Positions 62,969 to 64,000 of a DNA stretch of 64,000 bases are shown one piece after another. Made by a program: the position numbers and the translations under genes. Position 1 is the stretch's first letter. Every line of letters starts with the position of its first letter. The stretch comes from Corynebacterium sp. (lineage in GTDB: Bacteria; Actinomycetota; Actinomycetes; Mycobacteriales; Mycobacteriaceae): contig JAUMTW010000006.1 of the NCBI GenBank assembly GCA_030531005.1, forward strand, positions 124,001 through 188,000, written 5' to 3'. The notes under the pieces were generated by a model. The model made no database searches. It was not told the origin of the DNA and saw only the letters and a program-made list of their open reading frames with translations.

Positions 62969-64000
62969 GACACCACCTTAATAGTCTTGGTCGAAGACGT
63001 AGTATCGGTGACACTAGCATTAGTGACAATACTTGCAGCTTGAGCCGCGTGGAACCCCTGAGAGTTACGAGTGCGCGGATGAAAGACTCGCTGGCTGGCA
63101 TCAACTAGGGTATTGATCGTCAAGGCGATAAAGACCAGCACCATGAGCACTGCCTGAATCACAGGCAGATCGCGCTGGGCGACAGCCTCCAGTAGGTACT
63201 GGCCGATCCCTGGAATAACAAAAACTTCTTCGACGAGGACCGCACCGATGAGCAGCGAGGCACTTTGTACGCCAATAGTGTTCAGGATTGCTGGTGCCAT
63301 CGCACGGAAACCATGGCGCCATAAGACTTCCCAAGGCCCAGCGCCTAGAGCACGGGAGGTGCGAATGAAGTCTGCTTGTAAAAGTTCTAAAGTTTGTACG
63401 CGTACATAGCGAGTAACAATGGCTGCTTGCATGAAAGCCAGGCAGCCAACGGGCAAAATGAGGTGGCGTGCAAATGCCTCAGGATTACTTGCAGGAATGA
63501 TCCAACCACCGGTTGGTAACCAACCCAGTGCGATGCCGAAGAATGCAATGGCGAGGATTCCGGCAAAAAAGCTGGGGATGGCAAGGCCGAGTTGACTGGC
63601 AATGGTCAGGAGTTGAGCATCGAAGCGACCATTGCGGCGGGCACTGTATATGCCAAGCGGGATTGCGAAAATGCAGGCCAACAACATTGCCAGACCCACG
63701 ATGATCAAGGTGACATGCAAGCGATCAAATAAGGTGGGGGTAATGGGAGTTTGGCTAGCCAGCGAAGTACCGAAGTCCCCGGTGAGCATGCCAGTCAGCC
63801 AGGTGAGATAGCGCTGCCACCAGGGGGCATCAAAGCCCATCTTGGTACTTAAGGCTGCAATATCTTCTTCGGTCGCATGGACCCCAAGTGATACTGCTGC
63901 CGGGTTGCCAGGAACTAAGGCGAGCAGGATGAAAATGAGCAAACTAGCACCGAGTAGTACAGCAAGGTAGCGCAAGAGGAAACCTGCGACATACCTACCC
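62965..64000 (-). CDS. Oligopeptide ABC transporter permease (DppB/OppB type), start at or beyond the window edge
   Basis: At least 336 residues. RYLAVLLGASLLIFILLALV, then PGNPAA, is the typical first helix; the EAA loop is FIRTSRALGAGPWEVLWRHG. TTG 63975 is the first start in the window, but the frame stays open to base 64000 (GRYVAGFLLRYLAV), so the real start is probably a few codons outside. The binding-protein gene is expected beyond the edge. Confidence 0.9.
   Translation of the reverse strand, partial: GRYVAGFLLRYLAVLLGASLLIFILLALVPGNPAAVSLGVHATEEDIAALSTKMGFDAPWWQRYLTWLTGMLTGDFGTSLASQTPITPTLFDRLHVTLIIVGLAMLLACIFAIPLGIYSARRNGRFDAQLLTIASQLGLAIPSFFAGILAIAFFGIALGWLPTGGWIIPASNPEAFARHLILPVGCLAFMQAAIVTRYVRVQTLELLQADFIRTSRALGAGPWEVLWRHGFRAMAPAILNTIGVQSASLLIGAVLVEEVFVIPGIGQYLLEAVAQRDLPVIQAVLMVLVFIALTINTLVDASQRVFHPRTRNSQGFHAAQAASIVTNASVTDTTSSTKTIKVVS

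Overview
The window is chromosomal DNA of a Corynebacterium species or a very close relative. The evidence is the gene order rne-rplU-rpmA-obgE-proB-(2-hydroxyacid dehydrogenase)-proA-(secreted protein)-nadD-rsfS-(histidine phosphatase)-comEA-comEC-holA, then rpsT and lepA, plus a short ComEC, a QorR-like regulator divergent from a quinone reductase, and an LldR/lactate permease pair. The species cannot be named from sequence alone.

Layout. 1-18.9 kb: conserved housekeeping block on the + strand (RNA decay, ribosome, proline synthesis, NAD synthesis, DNA uptake, DNA polymerase delta), with one decayed lipoprotein gene and a perfect inverted pair of DnaA boxes before comEA. 18.9-41.9 kb: a roughly 23 kb accessory island between the ankyrin gene next to holA and rpsT. 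41.9-45.1 kb: rpsT, a PemK/MazF-fold gene and lepA. 45.1-64 kb: metabolic and transport genes (butanediol-type dehydrogenase, FAD-linked 2-hydroxyacid oxidase, quinone reductase with redox regulator, class III aminotransferase with alcohol dehydrogenase, lactate permease with LldR, AEC permease, YggS, proline iminopeptidase, and an oligopeptide ABC transporter running off the right edge).

The island looks like an accretion of small plasmids carrying antagonism genes. It holds (i) an intact Rep with HUH endonuclease motifs and an SF3 helicase, the architecture of eukaryotic CRESS-DNA virus and bacterial pCRESS replication proteins, plus an internally deleted second rep copy; (ii) three copies of a conserved non-coding block beside the rep genes, a candidate origin; (iii) five copies, in varying decay, of a small HTH plus coiled-coil protein ending in a Trp-rich tail; (iv) a ruined RepA pseudogene of the small corynebacterial plasmid type; (v) five minus-strand two-gene cassettes, each a signal-peptide protein followed by a tiny membrane protein; (vi) a sporulation-delaying-protein (SDP) toxin cluster sdpI-sdpC-sdpA-sdpB. 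No integrase or transposase was recognised.

My reading, which is inference, is that the CRESS-type replicon carries interchangeable bacteriocin-like precursor/immunity cassettes and has piled up by repeated integration and recombination beside an SDP locus. In two cassettes the first residues of the signal peptide are conserved while the mature parts differ, and at least two mature parts end in a Cys-bounded peptide of about 46-48 residues. Many island genes carry one- or two-base frameshifts at short homopolymers or dinucleotide repeats; core genes with one exception do not, so decay (or phase variation) is more likely than sequencing error.
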